Assembly: GCA_014706295.1 (NCBI GenBank)
Contig: JACSVZ010000014.1
Location: 73,256,435-73,320,434 of the forward strand
Origin: Lycocorax pyrrhopterus obiensis
Lineage: Eukaryota; Chordata; Aves; Passeriformes; Paradisaeidae
Length of the DNA stretch: 64,000 nt
Direction of reading: 5' to 3'
Both the position numbers and the translations under genes were made by a program. Position 1 is the stretch's first letter, and each line of letters starts with the position of its first letter. Under the pieces are notes generated by a model. The model was not told the origin of the DNA. It made no database searches and was given only the letters and a program-made list of their open reading frames with translations. This document shows positions 60,301 to 64,000 of this stretch, piece after piece.

Positions 60301-63300
60301 GGTGAAAGATGAATCCTGAAGATCACAAATTGCAGGAGACGTGCGGCTCTTAATAAGAACAGCTGAACAACAAATGCCTTCTGAGAGGTGGTGAAAAGTG
60401 AAGTAATGAGGAGGAAAGGCAGGGAGGCCTCTGGAGGGAACATGGATATCCATGGCTGACTAGAACTGTCACATCCAAACACTGCGCTAAATATGAGATG
60501 AGCATTGCATAACACGAGTCACAGTGAGCAGATAATGGCCTTTTTGAATTTTCTGCAGAATTAAGGCCTGGATGTTACAGGCCGTTGTGTTTACATGGGT
60601 CCTCGGGCCTGCACAGGATATGGTGCTTGGGAAGAAACGTGCAGATCTGCAGATTGGGATACATGTAGAGGGAAGCTTGGAAATCTTGTTTCTTATTTTG
60701 AGATCTCTGTGTTCCTGACATGATAACCACTGACAACAGAAAACCTGGAGTGTATACAGATAGAGAAAATAGAACATTTCATCTCCATTTTCTCCCCTCT
60801 AGAAAAAAATGGAGGTTGTGGCATAATCAAGGAGAATAAAAAATATTAAACTTGACTTAAGGTGAAAGTCTGCACTGCACTTTGTCCTTGTAGGCTGTTT
60901 TATTGTGACCCGTCCTTAACTTAAGTGTACATCTCCAAAGTGTTGTCACAGCAACATCCACAGACTGGATTTATGCCACTTAGGGAGGATACCTGTAACA
61001 AAATTCAGATACAGCAGTCTGTAACCCGTAAGAGGCTCATTTACCTAAGAAAGTAGTTCTTTGTGTAATTTACATCAGAAGAGGTACATGACCTGTCTGG
61101 TTTTCTGTAACATCGGAAGTGGAGGACAAAGTTCTTTATAAGGTATACAATGAAAATGTTTTGAGACATAAAGGATCTGGAAAACATTTTCCAGTTCTCC
61201 TTTCAGATCTGATTTCCATACTGCAAACCTAAATTTTAGTCTGAAATGTGCTAAGTTCTTAAGTAGTAGATAATTAAGGGAATAATTTAACCCCTGAGGT
61301 GAGTTTTAATGTCTTTTCTGTTTTAAAAGAGTGGCAGAAAAATACACAGACTGTGCATGTGCATAGTTGAGTATGACACTTCACTTAATAAATCAGTTTT
61401 ACATGAGTAGGATGTCAGTGAGATTTGTAAAAGCAGGCAGTGAATCCCCGTGGAGCACGACCCCGTTGGCTTGATCCCAGCTCTGCACAGATGTTGGGAT
61501 GTGCCTGGACAGGTCCGACAGCAGGATCAGGGACTCTGGCCCTCGTCTGGCAAACAATTTCATGGTCGAGTAGCATTTTATGTGTGAATACCCTGATTAG
61601 AGTCACACATGTTTGCAGTAGCAGGGTCACAGAAAACAGTACAAATGCAGTAGGTCATTCCTGTTTACTGTTCAGTTTTAGAGTTATTTCTCTGTACTGG
61701 AACTATTTATTTAATCTGGATTTATTTCTACGTATTTGAGGCAAAGAGACTCTTTTCCAGTTTTCTCTATTGTGAAGAAAATACCAAATTTTCTTATTTA
61801 CAAGGACAAAAGTGTTAAAGAGTGGTTGCTGGACAAGCCTTAGAGATCGCTGCAGAAAGCTTTTTACTCCATCCTATCATTTAGCTTAATATTTCATTTA
61901 TTTTCCCTGTATTTTCATCGTTTTGTGTTACTCTGTGTGCACAGGGTGTTTTGTGACTCCCACTGCCAATTGCTTTATTTTTCTTGCTCCAGCTGCTTTC
62001 CCCCCACTGCTGTATGGAGAACATGTGTTGGATTTCCTCCTAGTAGGAAAAAATGTAGCTCCTTGACATCCTTGTTATCTTATCCTGATAATGTGCAGAA
62101 TTTCTTCTTCCTGGAACAAGATGGGTATTGTTATTTATTGTTGCAGCATTATAGTATGTGGAGGGTTTTGTTGAAGCTCCTGTTCCCTAAATCAGGTTTC
62201 TTAAATTGTACAAGGAACTGAGCTTTCTTTATTTAAAAAAAAAAAAAATATCTTTTTTAGCCTCATTATTTAGAAAACATGACCTGAGTGAATGGTGGAA
62301 AATAATTAGGTACCAAAAGAAAGAAATTTCCTCAGTAAAGCTGACATTGCTTCTATTCAGCTTCCTTAATTCCAAATTACTACAAGAAAATGGTATTGAA
62401 GGCTAAGGTATCCAAGAGGGTGATTGCAGAAGAGGGTTTTAATAGGTTTTTAATGTTCTACCCTGTTACCAGATGCCATTTCACCCCATAGGGGTTGTTC
62501 TAGAACATTTACCATTAATAAATCTACTTTTTTCTGTTGACATTAAAACACACAAACACGTGTAACTTTCCATTTTTGTGTAATATGGGTAATAAGTTTA
62601 CAAACGGTAATATGTAGTGTAAGATTCTTTCTAAAAGCCTATATTTGGTTGCTTTAAGTTTTCCTAAATTTCAGCAGTTGTAGCTGAGTTGTCTGTCCAA
62701 GATATCCCTCCACAAAATGTCTCTGTGATGCTGCTGTGGCACTCAGGCACCTCTTGAGCTACGTGGGGGTTTTACGGAGGTGGTTTTTTTTATTAAATAC
62801 CTGTGTTCAGCTGTGTTGTGTTTAAATCCCGTGTAGACACCCAGATTTCGTTGTGCAGAACCTTCTCATCCTTCCAGAGGAGTCTCTTTGACCCCACCTC
62901 AGTCTTTGCAGCGTTTGTGAGTGACAATTTTTTGGTTGGTCCATGTTTGTGGGTTAGAAAGCCCTCAACAAACAGTGTATTATTTACTTTTGAGCAGCCT
63001 GTGAATTAAAAAAAAAAAGAGAGAAAAAATTATCACCTCAGTATGTTTATTTTCTGCTTTCTTCTTAATTTTCCCACTACCCAGATGGAAAACAGTGATG
63101 ATTTGTTCATGGTGTCAACTGGAAATGGCCCAGTTAACATTATTAACATCAAGCATAGGTTTGAAAGGTGGTAAAACCTTTGGGTTTGTTCTGTGCCTTA
63201 AAAATATGTTTAAAGAGAGCAAGAGCTGAAACAGGTAGTAATTTGTGTTCTGATGATTCTGACATCATGAATTAAGTCTCAGCTATGCCTGCCTAACTTT

Positions 63301-64000
63301 TAGCTACCAGTTCATGTTAATACAAGTACCGTGTTTGGGGGTTTTTTCTTTTCTTCTTTTATTTTTTTAACATAAAAATGTGGAGTCTGCAGCAGCTGTT
63401 CCTGACGTGAGATGAACTCCAGAGGTGCTCCAGCTGCCATAAATCAGGCTGCCTGTTCAAGAGGCTGAGTTAGGGTATTTATCTGTAGTAATAATCTCTT
63501 TTCTTAACAAAGAGGGTATTTTTTTTTATATACAGGCCTGATACTGGATTAGCTAAACTCTATAAACCAGTCACATAAAATAGGTGGTATATCCTGGTTT
63601 TGTCAGGAACTTCTTAGTACAGAAAAGTTACAGTAAAACTCAGTAATTCAAATTAGATTGGTCACAGTTTTCAGAATTTCAGGTTGAGGTCAAAGGAAAT
63701 ATTGCAAGAAATACACATGCATTTACATACTAGATTTATTAGTGACTAGAAGCCACCTTAGAAAATGTGTTCCAGCTTTATTAAATAGGGCCTGGAAAAT
63801 GCTGCAGTTGTTGAGATATTGCCAGGTAGCAGAAACTGAACTATTGTTTGTGGTGGTGTAAGCAGTTCTGCACAACCATTTCCTAAATAGGAGAAAAATT
63901 CTGTAAGGGAAGATTGTCTTTTTTTGGTAGTAATTTCTCTGTTGCACTTTTGCTAGGTAGGCAAACCATGGAGCTGTTGGAGCTGCAGAAGTAGAATTGT

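Larger units (their letters stand above)
52011..64000 (+). other. SSBP2: SSBP2 intron 4 (partial, at least 12 kb)
   Basis: It opens with GTAAGTTT after a complete codon (phase 0). No acceptor followed by the expected alanine/proline-rich exon 5 is visible before the window ends. The sequence is ordinary AT-rich intron with the second dispersed-repeat copy, a local 113-bp-offset duplication and several inverted repeats listed separately. An A-run at 62235-62247 and an (A)10 near 63008 are present. No nested gene or RNA is supported. Confidence 0.85.

Noticed and set aside
52011..64000. Search for SSBP2 exon 5 (alanine-rich SAAAAPSPV segment)
   Set aside because: No acceptor followed by matching codons was found, so exon 5 is taken to lie beyond the window.

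Overview
This window looks like nuclear DNA from a bird, probably the Z chromosome. It contains the promoter and first four coding exons of SSBP2 (single-stranded DNA-binding protein 2) on the + strand. The bird call rests on short CR1 LINE 3' ends of the type typical of bird genomes (about 9520, 31605, 36402 and 51374), on low repeat density, and on a compact vertebrate gene with GT-AG introns and a CpG-island promoter. Placement on Z is inference from the known correspondence between human 5q and avian Z. There is no operon structure, CRISPR array, phage or plasmid content, rRNA or tRNA.

Layout. 1-13250 is upstream intergenic sequence with no gene I can support; it holds a TG/TA microsatellite, one CR1 remnant and a pyrimidine-rich tract. 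About 13265-14850 is a very G-rich CpG island with GC boxes, a CCAAT box, an RFX-like X-box and a two-codon upstream ORF. It surrounds coding exon 1 (13841-13899). Intron 1 (13900-46119, 32 kb) holds low-complexity tracts, two CR1 pieces, a 35-bp minisatellite and a 131-nt pure pyrimidine tract. Exon 2 (46120-46192), exon 3 (50257-50318) and exon 4 (51926-52010) follow, separated by introns 2 (4.1 kb) and 3 (1.6 kb). From 52011 to the window end is intron 4. I found no exon 5, so the gene runs off the right edge.

The four exons join without frame error (59+73+62+85 = 279 nt) into 93 residues. These make up the N-terminal LUFS/LisH region through which SSBP proteins oligomerise and bind LDB1 in LIM-domain transcription complexes. 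The proline/glycine-rich remainder lies downstream, outside the window.

I see no undescribed multi-gene system. The observations most worth testing are: a frame-preserving cryptic exon whose 3' splice site is created by the expanded pyrimidine tract just upstream of exon 2; a minisatellite in which every unit carries a consensus 5' splice site; a minimal uORF with a better start context than the main ATG; two hairpins of pre-miRNA size in intron 4; and an 80-bp dispersed repeat shared by introns 2 and 4.
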